Shown one piece after another: positions 12,578 to 25,728 of a stretch of DNA of 64,000 bases; positions within the stretch are counted from its first letter, which is position 1; each line of letters starts with the position of its first letter. Source of the stretch: Calendula officinalis (Eukaryota; Streptophyta; Magnoliopsida; Asterales; Asteraceae); assembly GCA_963853835.1 (NCBI GenBank), contig OY970823.1, positions 47,157,808-47,221,807 of the forward strand, read 5' to 3'. The translations under genes were made by a program, and so were the position numbers. The notes beneath the pieces were generated by a model. It ran no database searches and was not told where the DNA came from. It saw nothing but the letters and a program-made list of their open reading frames with translations.

Positions 12578-14229
12578 GGGAATTAAATCGTTCGTATGGA
12601 TTGTAAGCTAATTGTTGAATAAACTTTCTGTAATTTATCCTGTCATGGTAATTTATTAATTAATCTATTGATTTATATGTTGTCAACAAAAATGTGTGGA
12701 TGATTTCAATGTGGTATCTTAAGATATAGATGATGATAATAATGCAATTTGTAGATCTTCTGGCATAAATCCTTGATGTCAACTAAATCTATGCATGCAG
12801 ATGTAAGTTTTGTTAATTCAAATGGCTGATACACCTAACTTAGGTACTTTATTCCTGATCAAACTTAGGAGTGGTTTGATAATCGTTGATTGAGTTATTT
12901 TCTAAGAGTTCAGACTGAGTCCAATGTTTGGACCGACTCTGATGAATCGTGAAGAAATCAAATATGCGGACTCGGAGCGAGCCCAAAGCTTAAATCAACA
13001 AATCAAACTTCCCTTAGTGTAACATTGACTGATATTGGTCAATGGTGTGCATACTATCATTGTTTATTCAATTAAGTATTAACCATTGACTACCAATTTG
13101 GTCAATCTTGAATTCTTGATAAGTGTTGGTCAACTGAGTCAACTTATGCTTCACTTATGTCCCAAAAATGAAACCTCTGATGTCTTAACATCGCAAATCA
13201 TGATCTCATCCTCTCCAGTCTCCCTAACATGATCTTTGATAATTTACCCACCAAGGTAGGCATAGACGTTAGGTTATTAAGTTTTACATTTTCACCAATA
13301 ATGATTGATAAAGATTCCTGGAACTGGTCTTTCTACTTTTAGATATATGATTGTCTACATCTCACATCAATTATTCCCTCATAATCTACCTATGACAGGA
13401 ATTAGTATAGTTCGTGTTATAATTAGACCTGTAAAATAGGTTGTGCTGGGTTCGTGTGGTGTCAAGACCTAAACAGGTTGGGAACCCTAAACTCAAGCCT
13501 GACATGTTCAATTAACAGGTACTGTTACCTTTTATTATATTTTGTAGCCGGTCAAATAATCCGTATGTAATATGACTAAATATATAATTAGCTCTTATTA
13601 TATTTTTTTGCCGGTCAAACAATTAGTATCTTAATATGACTAAAAATACAATTAGCTCTTTTACATTTTTCCAGCCGGTCAAACAATTTGTAATTTAATT
13701 TATATTCAGATAAAAAATCCTCTTAAAAACACTATTGCTACAATCATTATATTATAAAAACTTAAATATAAAATGATAAAATTGTGATAATAATACATGC
13801 ATTGACAGTAGGTATCTACATTCTCAACCCATCTAAAATTTTCACTTATCTTCATATTGGTTGTACTTATTGTATTGATGGTTGTAATTCTATATATGGT
13901 GATTATTTGTATTTGAAATTTAAGTGAAATATTCTTTCCTCCCTATTATTTCTGAATCATATAATTTGCTAAAATAATTAAAATTTTGGTTAACCTTAAA
14001 AAATACGATTGTTATTGGGCTTAATAAAATTAGAACCCTATCACAACATGTGCGGTGTCAGGCTGGAGGGATTGGTGTGGGCCCACGCTTTCAGCTTCTA
14101 AATCTATACTTCGTGTTCTCCTCCTTTCTTCCCTGACTTGAGAGTTCTATCACAAACCTCATCATCAAGAGTTCTTCATCTTTAATCATTATTTTATTTA
14201 TTTATTTTATCTTCATCACTTCAATCGCC
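12578..14229. other. intergenic region, no gene seen
   Basis: Holds the 3' flank of the MEE9-like gene, scattered AT-rich sequence, a short tandem repeat at 13528-13700 and the promoter and 5' leader of AKR2. No coding sequence could be supported. Confidence 0.5.
13528..13700. repeat. three diverged tandem copies of a 65-75 bp unit
   Basis: The words GCCGGTCAAA and AATATGACTAAA plus AATTAGCTCTT recur in the same order, with GCCGGTCAAA near 13548, 13612 and 13674. The third copy is truncated. Confidence 0.7.
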
Positions 14230-16181
14230 ATGTCTCAGGTAAGCTTATTAATTCAACTTCCGATTTATCATCATCTTTGTGTTTTCCTTGACACGAATTT
14301 GTCCTAATTCTCACCGTTTGATTCACTGTAATTTGTCATAGTTTTGTTTAGTTTTAGTAATTAGAGTTTCTAGATTGATTGTCTGGTCCTTGAATTTTGA
14401 TCTGCGGAAACTGTTAGGTGGCTTTTGTCAGGTTTAATTTTATTCATGTTTTCGATTGTGTTCTGTTTTTTATTCACTGTAATTTGTCATAGTTTTGTTT
14501 AGTTTTAGTAATTAGGTTTTCTAGATTGATTGTTTGGTTCTTGAATTGTGATCTACGGAAACTGTTAGGTGACTTTTGTGAGGGTTTAATTTTATTGATG
14601 GTTTCGATTGTGTTATGTTTTTGGTAGGTTAATGAGAAAGATGCTGTGGCAAAACCTGAGACCACCACAGGTATGCACTTTTTTTTGTTCATGTAAAATT
14701 GATGTGGTTGTAAGAGTTTAGTTGTTACTTAATGGAGAAGATAGTCCAATAGTCCATATTGATAAATTTATTAGATTTGAAAAGGTTAATTGATTTAAAT
14801 TTCTTTAATATATGGTGTTCTTTTTCACAGAGGAGAAGAAAACTTCATCAGAATCGAGCTCTGCAGATATACCTGCTATGCCTGGAGCTGCATTTCCTGG
14901 AAATCCATTTGATTTCTCATCTATGGCTGGTCTACTAAATGTATAATTTTTTATCTCGAGCACATATAAAACTAAATGATATAACTATATTATATGAATT
15001 AAAATATCAATTTTGTTGAAACCTTTACATTGACAGGATCCAAGCATCAAGGAAATAGCTGAACAGATAGCAAAAGATCCATCATTCAACCAAATGGCTG
15101 AACAACTTCAATCCTCCATTCATGGTGGTGCTCAAGGGGAAAACCAGTTTGATCCACAACAGTATTACTCCACAATGCAACAAGTTATGCAAAATCCACA
15201 GTTCATGAACATGGCTGAACGCCTTGGTAGTGCCATGATGCAGGTACTATTTAACAACCATTAAATAACCAAATTATAATAATTATTTATGTTGGAAGTT
15301 GACTTTTTGTTTGACTGCAGGATCCATCAATGTCTCAAATGCTTGAGAGTTTATCCAATCCAGCTCAGAAAGATCAGCTTGAAGAACGCATGTCACGGAT
15401 CAAAGAAGATCCGTCATTGAAACCTATTTTGGATGAGATAGAATCTGGTGGTCCAACTGCTATGATGAAGTACTGGAATGATCCGGAAGTTTTGAAGAAA
15501 TTGGGTGATGCAATGGGGCTTGCAGTTGCTGAGGATGCAACTGCTTCAACTGGAAATCCAGATGCAGATGAAGCTGAAGAAGATGCAAATGAGGATGAAT
15601 CTGTTGTTCATCAGACTGCTAGTGTTGGTGACTTTGAGGTAAATTTAGTAAAACATATAATCTTTTATTACGATGATTGAAAAATAATAATGAAATTATT
15701 TGAGTAAGTAGGGTTTGAAGAAAGCATTGGAGTCTGGTGCTGATAAGGATGAAGAAGATGCAGAGGGAAGGACAGCATTACATTTTGCCTGTGGATATGG
15801 CGAGGTATTCATCTATTTGACTTTGACCTTGACCTTGACTCTGACTTTGACTTGACACATATGATAGGTGAAATGTGCTCAAGTTCTCCTTGAGGCTGGA
15901 GCAAAAGTTGATGCATTAGACAAGAACAAGAACACAGCACTCCATTATGCAGCTGGTTATGGCAGGAAGGAATGTGTTGCACTCTTGCTTGATAATGGCG
16001 CAGCAGTGTAAGCTAACCGACTTTTTTCTCTCACAATTTTTTTTTTTAATTTTAATTATTTATTATTTGTTTGTGATTTAGTACTTTGCAAAACATGGAT
16101 GGAAAGACACCTATTGATGTTGCAAAACTGAACAACCAGAAGGATGTATTGAAGTTGCTGGAGAAGGATGCTTTCCTATAA
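14230..16181 (+). CDS. AKR2: AKR2 ankyrin-repeat chaperone for chloroplast outer-envelope proteins
   Basis: Eight exons: 14230-14238, 14628-14670, 14831-14940, 15037-15243, 15321-15638, 15712-15804, 15868-16007 and 16082-16181. They give 1020 nt (339 aa), close to Arabidopsis AKR2A. The first coding exon is only nine bases (MSQ). Residues 20-215 contain the acidic, Met/Gln-rich STI1-like part (NPFDFSSMAGLLNDPSIKE, MQNPQFMNMAERLGSAMMQ). After an acidic linker come at least three ankyrin repeats (GRTALHFACGYGE, KNTALHYAAGYGR, DGKTPIDVAKLNN), and the protein ends KLLEKDAFL. The family works in the cytosol, binding newly made tail- or signal-anchored proteins and delivering them to the chloroplast outer envelope. 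The gene converges on ALKBH9, with a tRNA gene between them. Confidence 0.9.
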
Positions 16182-16466
16182 ACATTTGTGTTGAACATGT
16201 GATTGCTTTGTTATTTTGGTTGTTTTTTAGTGAAATTACATAAATGACCTTGTTTGGTTAACTTTGTGAGTGTGTACTTGGAAGTTATTATTAAGGATGT
16301 TATATTTATTATTTGATTAGTTGCATGTTCCAGTGAATTAGATTCCAGGGTTTGGTGCTCGGGTAGTGTAAATTGTACTCAATATCATGATTTGGTTTTT
16401 GGTGCAAGCAAATTATTGATATGCAGAAAGACAAACTATGGTATATAATATTTCTCATAAAAACTA

Positions 16467-16822
16467 AAAATGTAGTCAAATAAATACAGAAAACCTTACA
16501 AGTGGTGTTATTAGAAAATAAAAAAAGAATACTGTTATTGTTATTGACTTGTTGCTGTTATTATTTTTATTATTAAAATATTATTTCATCTATAATATTT
16601 AGAAACAAAAAAAAAAGTAGTAAGTAAAGACAGGTAGATATCAAAAATGTAGTCAAATAAATACAGAAAACCTTACAAGTGGTGTTATTAGAAAATAAAA
16701 AAAGAATACTGTTATTGTTATTGACTTGTTGCTGTTATTATTTTTATTATTAAAATATTATTTCATCTATAATATTTAGAAACAAAAAAAAAAGTAGTAA
16801 GTAAAGACAGGTAGATATCAAA
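16467..16822. repeat. near-perfect tandem duplication, 178-bp unit x 2
   Basis: The block starting TGTAGTCAAATAAATACAG at 16471 recurs at 16649 with no difference that I could find by eye, ending in GTAGATATCAAA. The unit is AT-rich and non-coding. It ends about 30 bases before the tRNA-Ile gene. Confidence 0.9.
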
Positions 16823-16854
16823 CATATTATCGAGAAAGCAAATTCAGAAAACAA

Positions 16855-16928
16855 GGCCTATTAGCTCAGCTGGTTAGAGCGTCGTGCTAATAACGCGAAG
16901 GTCGCAGGTTCGAGACCTGCATGGGCCA
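16855..16928 (+). tRNA. tRNA-Ile (anticodon AAU)
   Basis: 74 nt. The acceptor stem GGCCTAT pairs with ATGGGCC, with one G-U. The A-box region is TAGCTCAGCTGGTTAGAGC, the anticodon loop CTAATAA carries AAT, and the B box is GGTTCGAGACC. The discriminator base is A, with no encoded CCA. A poly-T run at 16935 onward is the Pol III terminator. It looks fully functional. Confidence 0.97.
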
Positions 16929-17868
16929 AATTATAAGTTTTTTTTTTCTTCTAGGAAATGTTTATTGACGCAAGTCAGTAATCGCCACTAATTCATTAAA
17001 GTGTATAAATATATGATATCATTTATTAAGACATATGCTATTAAACCAAAGAGGAATCTGATCTGCGGGATATAAAAATACTTTAACCAAAACAAAAAAT
17101 TATTATAGTCATAAAATGTTCATGTTTAAGCATAATTATTTCAAAAACAATAAAGTAAAGTACATTAAATAATTTCTACTGATATATAAAACATTACATT
17201 TTAACATTCTAAATTGACTATCTTATCATTAAATTTTTATTGTTACTTTTTCCCCTATTAAAAGAGAAAAATATACTACTATATTATACATTTTTTTCAC
17301 AATATTATCACTTTTTACTCCCATCAAATAAAGAATATACTGTATATACATCACACTCTCGTTCTCTCTCTTTTATACCACCACCTTGGTTCAATTCTGG
17401 ATACCAATAAAAAAATTCAAAAATGGCCAAATATTATGTATTGTGACAGCTTTGCACGAGTACTAGTATAGTAATACTAACGTACAAATTAAATTATTTA
17501 GCCAAAATAAACCAAATTAAATTAAATTTTTTTAGCCAAAACAAACCAAATTAAATTAATTTTTTTTAGCCAAAACAAACCAAATGAAATTAAACTTTTA
17601 AGTTGGAAGATAACCAGGCATAATTTGATGTAGTTTCTTAAGTTACTAAACATAATTGTCAAAGAAGTCAAAGAAATTTACAAGACATGACTTTATTTGT
17701 TATTGATAAATATTAGAAATTAATATTGTGATGTACTATATAATCAGTCAGTTGATATTGTAAGACTTGAAACTCAAAATTAAAATAAAAAATACAATGA
17801 AAATAAGACATGAATCCCCAAAAATACACTCAAACACTATGCAAGTAAACATTATTCTTCAAAAAACC
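16929..17868. other. intergenic region, tRNA-Ile to ALKBH9
   Basis: AT-rich. No gene was seen apart from the tandem repeat at 17499-17595 and the probable 3' UTR of the minus-strand ALKBH9 gene. Confidence 0.5.
17499..17595. repeat. three tandem copies of a 33-35 bp unit
   Basis: TTAGCCAAAAYAAACCAAAT followed by an AT-rich run recurs with GCC at 17501, 17534 and about 17569. Confidence 0.8.
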
Positions 17869-20423
17869 TCAACCCTTGTAACTGTTCTTCTTGTAACCAC
17901 CTCGTTGTTGACTAGCATTGACCACAGCTCCAAGAGATGGAAAATCGTTTTCCACATTAAACAAAGATGGACGGGTAGGATTTAAAGCAACCCCATTAGA
18001 AGCAGGATTAGAAGGAGATGCTTCTTTAGATTCAATCTGCTTTTGATGTGATGGTGGTTTGACCGGAGTCATCGTCAAAGGTCGTACATTTAGCAACTCG
18101 GGATTAACTGAATAACTGTAAGGAATCTTGCTCTCGTCCATTTTCCTGAAAGTGATGGAGATCCTGCAATTTAACAATAAAATCAAACGGGTCAAATTAA
18201 AAAAGAATTTTAAAAAAATAATCTAAAAAGATGACAAAAATCAATTTGGGTCAACGTGATACGTTTCAACTACCCGTTTTGACCCGAACCCATTATCCAA
18301 AAACAAGTTCATACCTTCTCGCAGGGACTGCTGGAACACAATGTTTGGCCACATCAGCACCATTACCCTTTAACACGAGCACCGATCTGCATTTTGCAAG
18401 TATAAACACAAACAATCAATAATCATCAAATTCAACATTATATTAATCTACATAATCAAATAATATAATACATACCCGACAGGTAAGGGTATGGAAACCG
18501 GGCCTGAAAATTCACCAGGGGCAACAATCTTAAGGTTTGACCCGAACAATATATTGCATTCGGTCAAAAACGATATGGTGCAAAACGGTCTGAGAAAATC
18601 ATGATGGTCAATATGTGGTGGAATGCAATCCCCTTCATCATATATATTCACAATGCAACTGTTTGGGACACATGTCGGTGGTAGAACGTGCCACCTCACC
18701 ATTCTTTTAATCATTTGTATAAATATTGGTGGTAAAGGATCAACTTCTTCGTCTCTAATTATTCCGGGAGGATTTCCATTTTTATCCTGAAAAATATGAT
18801 TAAAAGTTAATACAAAACCCTAAATTATTAAAAAAAAGAAGAAAAGTACACAGTTACATACCACTGCATAATTGTAGCAACAACCGAATTGAATAGTAAC
18901 TCGCCCTTTTCCTCTCATCCATTTTGAAGGTTCGGTATATGTTCGTTCTGCAAATAATTCATCATTATTAATTAGTAGAAAAAATAGAATATTATTTAAT
19001 TAGAGGGGCCCTTTTGACCAATTTATATATGAAAATGAGTCGATTCAGGTTATGTATAATCTCTAACGGGTAACATTAAAAAAGTTAACTTGACAGGAGA
19101 TGGGTAAAAAAGTTCAAAAAGTGTACTTCAATTCATCTTATGAAAAAAGTTGATTATTATTTTTAAATCATTATCGACACACTAATAATATTTTTCAAAT
19201 AAGATGAGGATGTTCACCTCTAAGCCGCCCCTTTTGACCCAATTTTTGAAGCTCATAAACAGATTCAACGATCTTTTTTTGTTCATCGGCATTAAACACT
19301 CGAGTGTGCAACTCAAGTCCTTGAACAACATTCACATTCCTCCCATTAACCTTTTCATGATGTACAAAATTCGTCTTCCTTCCAACATTTCTAAAACCTT
19401 TTTGTTCATCAGACAACGATTCATCTTCCACAGAGTGTTCATCAGACAATTTACCAGATGTTGATTGAGTTGATGAGGTTAATTGTTTGTTCACCGATGG
19501 TGGAGATAATTTTTCAGAAAAGTTTTTCCATCCTGACTGAAAGTTGACTGGAGATTTATTTACCAAACTCTTGCTTGAAGATTCTTCAATTGAAGATTTG
19601 TAAGAAATATCATCCGACTGAATGGAACCGTTACTTGAAATTGATAAATTCTTTGCGCATTTTCCTGCAAAAATACAAGGACATTAGACATTGGCATTAA
19701 CATAGCTTTATGTATGATTGGTGCTGATGAGCTGATCTAATCTCTAGGTTTATAATGTAAATTCATTTATGTTTTTTAGCCTAACATTACATATGTTATC
19801 CCCATAGTATAAAGTATTAACCTTTTTATCACAAAGAGAAACAACATCAATATGATTCTTGATTTTTCATTTTTCTAAAGTAACAAGTATCATTAAAATC
19901 GTTCACATAATGCCCACTAAAGTTACACAGTTAAGAAATTAACATGAAAAGCATGATAACTTGACACTAAATACAGCAGTTTAAAGAATATGGGTTCTAT
20001 TGTAAATCTAATATAAGATCATCCTATTTGCAATATACATGTTTAACTATGATTAGCAACAATGTTCACATGATTTAATACAGATGTCAAATTTTAGTTA
20101 ATTTGTTGATGTTATATAGTTACGTTTCTAGGGAGGTTGGGGTAAACCATAATTACAACCTGCAACAAATTAATAGCCATTAAAACTCCAAAGCAATTGA
20201 AATTCTTACAAATACACAGATTGGTTAATTGAACTAAAATCTTACTATTGGCAATGGATTGCACACGAGAATGCAAAGCAAGCTCACAGTGACCGCAAAA
20301 CTTCTGAGACAAAAGCTCCTCAATTTCTTCACGATTGAATCCCTTCACAATTGACAACCATTCATCTTTCGTAATCATCTTCTCCGGCGTCGGCACCGCA
20401 ACGCCGTCACTTATTCCGTTCAT
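17869..20423 (-). CDS. ALKBH9: ALKBH9-type RNA N6-methyladenosine demethylase
   Basis: Six exons on the minus strand: 20423-20246, 19664-19218, 18947-18862, 18786-18476, 18386-18315 and 18163-17869. They give 1389 nt (462 aa) in one frame. The N-terminal domain has a CGHC word at about residue 43. The conserved core starts at GRNVNVVQGLELHTRVF and runs through WMRGKGRVTIQFGCCYNYA. The AlkB-type dioxygenase fold follows: WHVLPPTCVPNSCIVNIYDE, then HID (Fe ligands at about residues 295 and 297), VAKHCVP (distal His ligand) and ARRISITFRKM (2-oxoglutarate-binding Arg). The order and spacing match plant ALKBH9/ALKBH10 proteins, which remove m6A from RNA; ALKBH9B in Arabidopsis is cytoplasmic. All iron ligands are present, so activity is expected. 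The Ser/Asn/Pro-rich C-terminus is probably disordered. ALKBH9 rather than ALKBH10 is chosen on length and core sequence, from memory. Confidence 0.85.
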
Positions 20424-22122
20424 CTTTCACGACTGAACCGATGACAGAATACAATTGCACGCTGTAATTCGTAAAATCGAAGGGAACGGAGGAAAACCCT
20501 GAAAACTGAAGATTGAATCAGAAGCGATGTCAGCAAAAGCGATTGTAGAAAGCGACGATTGAATGAAAAACTAGGGTTTAGAATTAGAACTTTTTATAGA
20601 CGTAATAATAATGTGCAGATTTAAACATGATAACTATGTTAATGTTTGTTTGACTTAAAGAAGGAAAGTACTTCGCCAACACGGGAGTAAGTAAATTCGC
20701 AAACAAGTACACATCCTATTGACAAACTTGGATTTACCTTGGATTTGCTTTTTATTTATTATTTATTATTATTTTCACACGATTTTCTTAATGGTTACCA
20801 ATCTTGTATGCAAATGCATTTAATACATGTGACAAATAGAATTGGCTAAGATGAAATATAGAAATTTTAAGTTCATTAAACGCTTATTATCTCATGTCCT
20901 TAGGGCATGAGTTAGCCAAACCTTTTTTTAATTTATAACTTATCTATGATTCTATTTATTACCTTTATCTGTAATATTAAGGGATATATTTTTTAAAAGT
21001 AAATATATGTGTCGAAATAAATTTGAAATGACAAGTAGATATATGATATTTATACATATTATTTATATTTACATATTTTTAAACTTGACATGTGTAATCT
21101 TTCAATTTTCTCTCCTCGCATAATCAATTAATTTTGACATTTGTCATCATTAAATGGGTAAGCACATAAATAGACACAAATGATAGGCATCAATATTGTT
21201 TCTCGACAAATATTATAATTGGTAGAGGACTCGCATATTGCTATTTTTTTAAACGATAAATCTAATCTACTCCTATTTACCACCTATGTCCATTATGGAA
21301 CTCGAACTCTTGACCTCAAGTTTGAGAGGCAAACACCATACCGCTAGGCTAAAGGTCCTTTAATGCATATTACTATATATAATAACTTTTTTCCATATGA
21401 ATTGTGTTTAATCAGATGTAGTTAATATTTTTTAAATTACAATCACGTTAATTAAATACCAAAACCAAAATTGCTACATTCATTATTGAATTGTGAGAGA
21501 AGCTTATCTTTTGTTGGTTTGATAACACACTTCTTGTTACTATAGATATGTGATTATGTGTTCTATTTTAAAGATGAAAGTTGATGTAAGGGTGGTGCCA
21601 ACAGTTTATTTATTTTGTTCTAACCGTTGACACCATCTTCGGTTCGAGATAGATTGTTGATTCCTTCGGTTATGAGAAGTGAAGGGATGAAAAAAATAAA
21701 GGTATTTAGGGTATTAGAATTTTGTATGTATATATTTTATAATAGTGAGTTTAAAAAACTGTAGAAAGTATACATGTGCCATTGAAACATCAATTAACAT
21801 AACACTATATATAAAAGTTTAAACTAAATGGGCCAGGTGTAACGATATAATAGAGATGGCAACAATGATTATGTTAAATCGAATAATTGATTGTACGAGA
21901 AATGATAAGTTGATAAATTAAAAGAATATTGAAATGAAAAGTTCCTAATATATCAGGGGTCAAGCTGGTATAAATCCATACTTGAGGGGCTATTAATTCA
22001 TCTTCTTTGATTAAAACCATCCAAAATCTTGCCCCAAAATTTCAGGCGACCTTCTCCGGTGTTCTTTCTCAACGCCAATTCCGATTTCTATCGATAAACC
22101 CACCATTCAATTTCACCTAAAA
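20424..22122. other. divergent intergenic region, ALKBH9 / PPR
   Basis: Holds both 5' leaders and a tRNA-derived SINE at 21244-21362. The rest is AT-rich with no coding sequence that I can support. Confidence 0.5.
21244..21362 (-). mobile_element. tRNA-derived SINE, about 120 bp
   Basis: Read on the minus strand, it starts AAAGGACCTTTAGCC and has an A-box-like TAGCCTAGCGGTATGG and a B-box GAGTTCGAGTTCC, then a non-tRNA tail ending in a short A-run. It is flanked by GCATATTGCTA (21233-21243) and GCATATTACTA (21365-21375), an 11-bp target duplication with one mismatch. This structure is typical of a Pol III retrotransposon. Confidence 0.75.
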
Positions 22123-25100
22123 ATGGAAGTTTCCCCTGTTCTAGGTCACCGGGTTCAATCAATTTTCATTACAGCATCCCCACCATCACTCCAATTTTCA
22201 ACCAGACCCATGAAGAATTCTCAATCTCCGTCTGCAACTTCTGTTACTACCACCAACAACAACAACACTAGAACCATTCGAACTCAGTCGAATAATCAAA
22301 CATCCCCTAAATCAAAAGAATACATCTCAATTTCCCACCAAACTAGACAGTCAGCTATAATCGATATTCAGCAATCCCCTGATTTACAATTGGCTCTTTC
22401 AAGGTGTTCATCTCAATCTTTATCTGTATAATTAACATGGGTTAGATTACGAACTTCATACAATATATTTGATGTGTAATGCAGTTAATTTTTTCATACA
22501 TATTGCTAAAATTTGTTCTAATTTTGAATTTTAAAATGTGTGCAGGTCAGGAGGTTTGCTGAAAGTGCAAGACTTCAATTTTGTTATGCGCGAATTTGGA
22601 AATCGAAATCGATTAAAGGATCTTTCTCAGGTATCTTTCAGTTTCTTGTAGTAGTATATTTTATCGTGAACGCTAAGATAGCATCTTGACATTTGAATCA
22701 GAAAATTTAGAATTTATTTATTTATTTTTATTTGAGCTACATAAAACCAAAAATTTCTAATTTTATATGGTATTATTTTGGGAAAAGTGCAGGTTTTTGA
22801 GTGGATGCAGCAAAATGGGAAGCTAAACTTTGCATCTTATAGTAGTTACATAAAGCTCATGGGGAAGAACCTTCATCCTAATAAAGCACTAGAAATATAC
22901 AATAGCATAGAAGATAACTTAACCAGGGTTAACTCATCTGTTTGCAATTCTGTTCTTGGTTGTTTAACTAAAAATGGCAATCTCGATAAAAGTTTTCAAC
23001 TTTTTCGTCACATGAAGCAAGATGGTCTAGAACCAGATGTTGTTACCTATACTACGGTATGCAAAGTATTAATTATGTGTTTAAATTAAGTTGAAAAATT
23101 GTATTTTTCAATTTGTTTTTGTTTGTGTGTAGCTACTTGCAGGTTGTGCTAAAATTGAAAATGGTTACACAAAAGCAGTAGAGTTAATTGAAGAACTGAA
23201 GAACAATGGTTTGCAGATGGATATTGTTATTTATGGGACACTAATTTCGGTTTGTGCTTCATGTAATAAATGCAAAGAAGCAGAGAATTATTTTAATGAA
23301 ATGAAAATTGAAGGCCATATTCCTAATTTCTTTCATTACAGTTCTTTACTTAATGCTTATTCTGTTGATGGAAATTATGAAAAAGCCGAGGAATTATTTA
23401 AAGAAATGAAATCAACAGGATTAGTTCCAAACAAGGTTTAATATTTTCTTCAAAATTCACGTTATAATTGTTTGTATAATTTGATTATTTATTAAAAATT
23501 TAATTTTGCAGGTTGTTTTGACTACATTATTGAAGGTGTATGTTAGAGGTGGTTTGTTTGAAAAAGCAAGAGATTTGTTAAATGAACTAGAGACCCTTGG
23601 TTATGCCCAAGAAGAGGTATTTTCGGGCCCACATATTATTTACATCAAATTACATAAATCGTCCCTGTGGTTTGTTTGAAATTATGAATTTTGTCCCTCA
23701 CCATTTTATTACAAATTTAAATGGTTCACTCTTGAGTGAGGTTGACCAACTGATTTTAAATATGTTTGAAAGCTTAATTATAATCATCCATTTTAATCTA
23801 TTTTGCTAAATCAATTTGCTAAAATTATTATATAATTTTTGGGTTGTTATTGTAGATGCCATACTGCTTGCTAATGGATGCTTTATCAAAAGCCGGAAAA
23901 ATAGATGAAGCTAAGTTGGTGTTTAATAAAATGAAGGGAAATAATGTGAAAATAGGCATGTTGATGTACCCTTTTCCTATCAAATCTTTTATTTATTTAT
24001 TTTTTACTAAAAAATATAATTTTTTAAATCCAGATGGATATTCGTACAGCATTATGATTTCGGCTCTTTGTAGAAACGGGCTCCTTGATGATGCAACAGA
24101 ATTATCATCAGAATTTGAAGCCAAATATGAAAAATATGATGTTGTTATATTGAACACCATGTTGTCTGCCTATTGCAGAACTGGAGAAATAGATAATGTC
24201 ATGAATTTAATGAAGAAAATGGATAAATTAGCCATAAATCCCGACCGAAATACTTTCCATATTTTGATTAAGTATTTTATTAAAGAGAAATTATATATGC
24301 TTGCTTTCAAGACTTTGCAAGATATGCATAATAGAGGCCAACAACCAGATGAAGTAGGTTTCCTTTTCTTGTTTCTTCATTTTGCTGAGGTGGCAAAACG
24401 GGCGGGTCGGGTTGACCCGAAACACTTTTTGTCTAAATTTTCAATTTTTTGCAGGAACTTTGTTCTAATTTACTGTTTAATCTTGGTAAAACTGGGGCCC
24501 ACTCAGAAGCATATATTGTGTACAATATGTTAAGATATAGCAAGAAACCAATGTGTAAGGACCTTCATGAAAAAGTTCTTTATATTCTCATAGCTGGACG
24601 GCTTTATAAAGATGCATATGTTGTATTTAAGGTTATAAATATTCTCATTTCTAAAAAAGCACGTTTTTTATTTTTATTTTTTTATTTATTAATGTATAAT
24701 TTAATTATTTAGGACAATGCAAGGTTGATTTCTCGGCCTGCTATGAAGAGGTTTTCTAGCTCATTTATGAGATTCGGTAATATTAATTTGATTAATGATG
24801 TCATCAAGGCTATCCACAACTCTGGCTACAAAATTGGTCAGGTAATTAAGTGACATTGTTTGTTCGATTTAGGAAATTTTGCACATAAAAATGAAGTTGC
24901 AATCTGTCAGTTTGGGTTAATTATGTTTTAGTCCTCAAACTTTCACTCCTTTGATATTATAACCCTTGAACCTTGTTTGGCAATGTTTTTATTCTAAACT
25001 TTGGTTGACTTAGTATTTAACCCCTACACTTTGTTGACTTGTTGTTTTAATCCTTTTGTTGACCTGCTACTAGTCAAACTGGTCATTTTGTGTTGAGATG

Positions 25101-25728
25101 TAACCTTTCTTAGGTTAAAGATGGTTTTATCATTAAACTTTCATATATTTGACGGTTTAACCATGAAACTTTTTTCTTAATATTTCACCTATCTTTTAAC
25201 TTAATAACATAGTATTTTTACTACTACTTAATATTGTCATAAAAGATTGATATAAAATTTTATATAAAGTTAAGTGACTAAACCATTACGAGAAAAAACG
25301 TTTAGGAGTTAACAGGGTTTTTGTAAGTATTATCTTGTAATTTATCTGTGATAGCAGATTTTATTAGCAAGTTAACCAAAGTTAAATGTCTATATCACGC
25401 AAAAAGAAGTTGAAGGGTTTAAGCGCCAAATTGGTGAAAGTTTGAGGTTTCAAAATAAAAAAGTGTATAATATTCAACCACTTTGTTTATTGTATATTTA
25501 TTTCAGGGTTTGTTTTCCATGGCGGTAACACGTTACATAGATCAACCAGAAAAGAAGGATTTGCTTCTTCAATTGCTGGAATGGATGACTGGTCAAGGCT
25601 ACACCGTTGACCCGTCTACAAGAAATTTAATACTCAAAAACTCAGATTTATTTGGACGCCAACAAACGGCTGAGATTTTGTCTAAACAACACGTTATGTT
25701 AAAAGCATCAAAAACCACTAAAAGATGA
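22123..25728 (+). CDS. EMB3103: plastid PPR protein, At1g10910 (EMB3103) type
   Basis: Ten exons: 22123-22403, 22546-22630, 22793-23056, 23133-23435, 23512-23616, 23856-23955, 24034-24353, 24455-24631, 24713-24841 and 25507-25728. They give 1986 nt (661 aa). The Ser/Thr/Asn-rich N-terminus looks like a transit peptide. About ten P-type 35-residue repeats follow, for example SVCNSVLGCLTKNGNLDKSF, DIVIYGTLISVCASCNKCKE, PYCLLMDALSKAGKIDEAKL and NTFHILIKYFIKEKLYMLAF. No E or DYW domain is present, so RNA binding rather than editing catalysis is likely. Sequence, repeat order and length fit Arabidopsis At1g10910, an embryo-essential plastid protein; the assignment is from memory. The 78-nt intron after 23955 starts with GC instead of GT and is open in frame. 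The last intron carries a MITE. Confidence 0.82.
24928..25457. mobile_element. MITE inside the last PPR intron, about 530 bp
   Basis: The left end TTTAGTCCTCAAACTTTCAC and the right end GTGAAAGTTTGAGGTTTCAA are inverted copies of each other. The interior is non-coding and does not disturb the splice sites. Confidence 0.55.
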
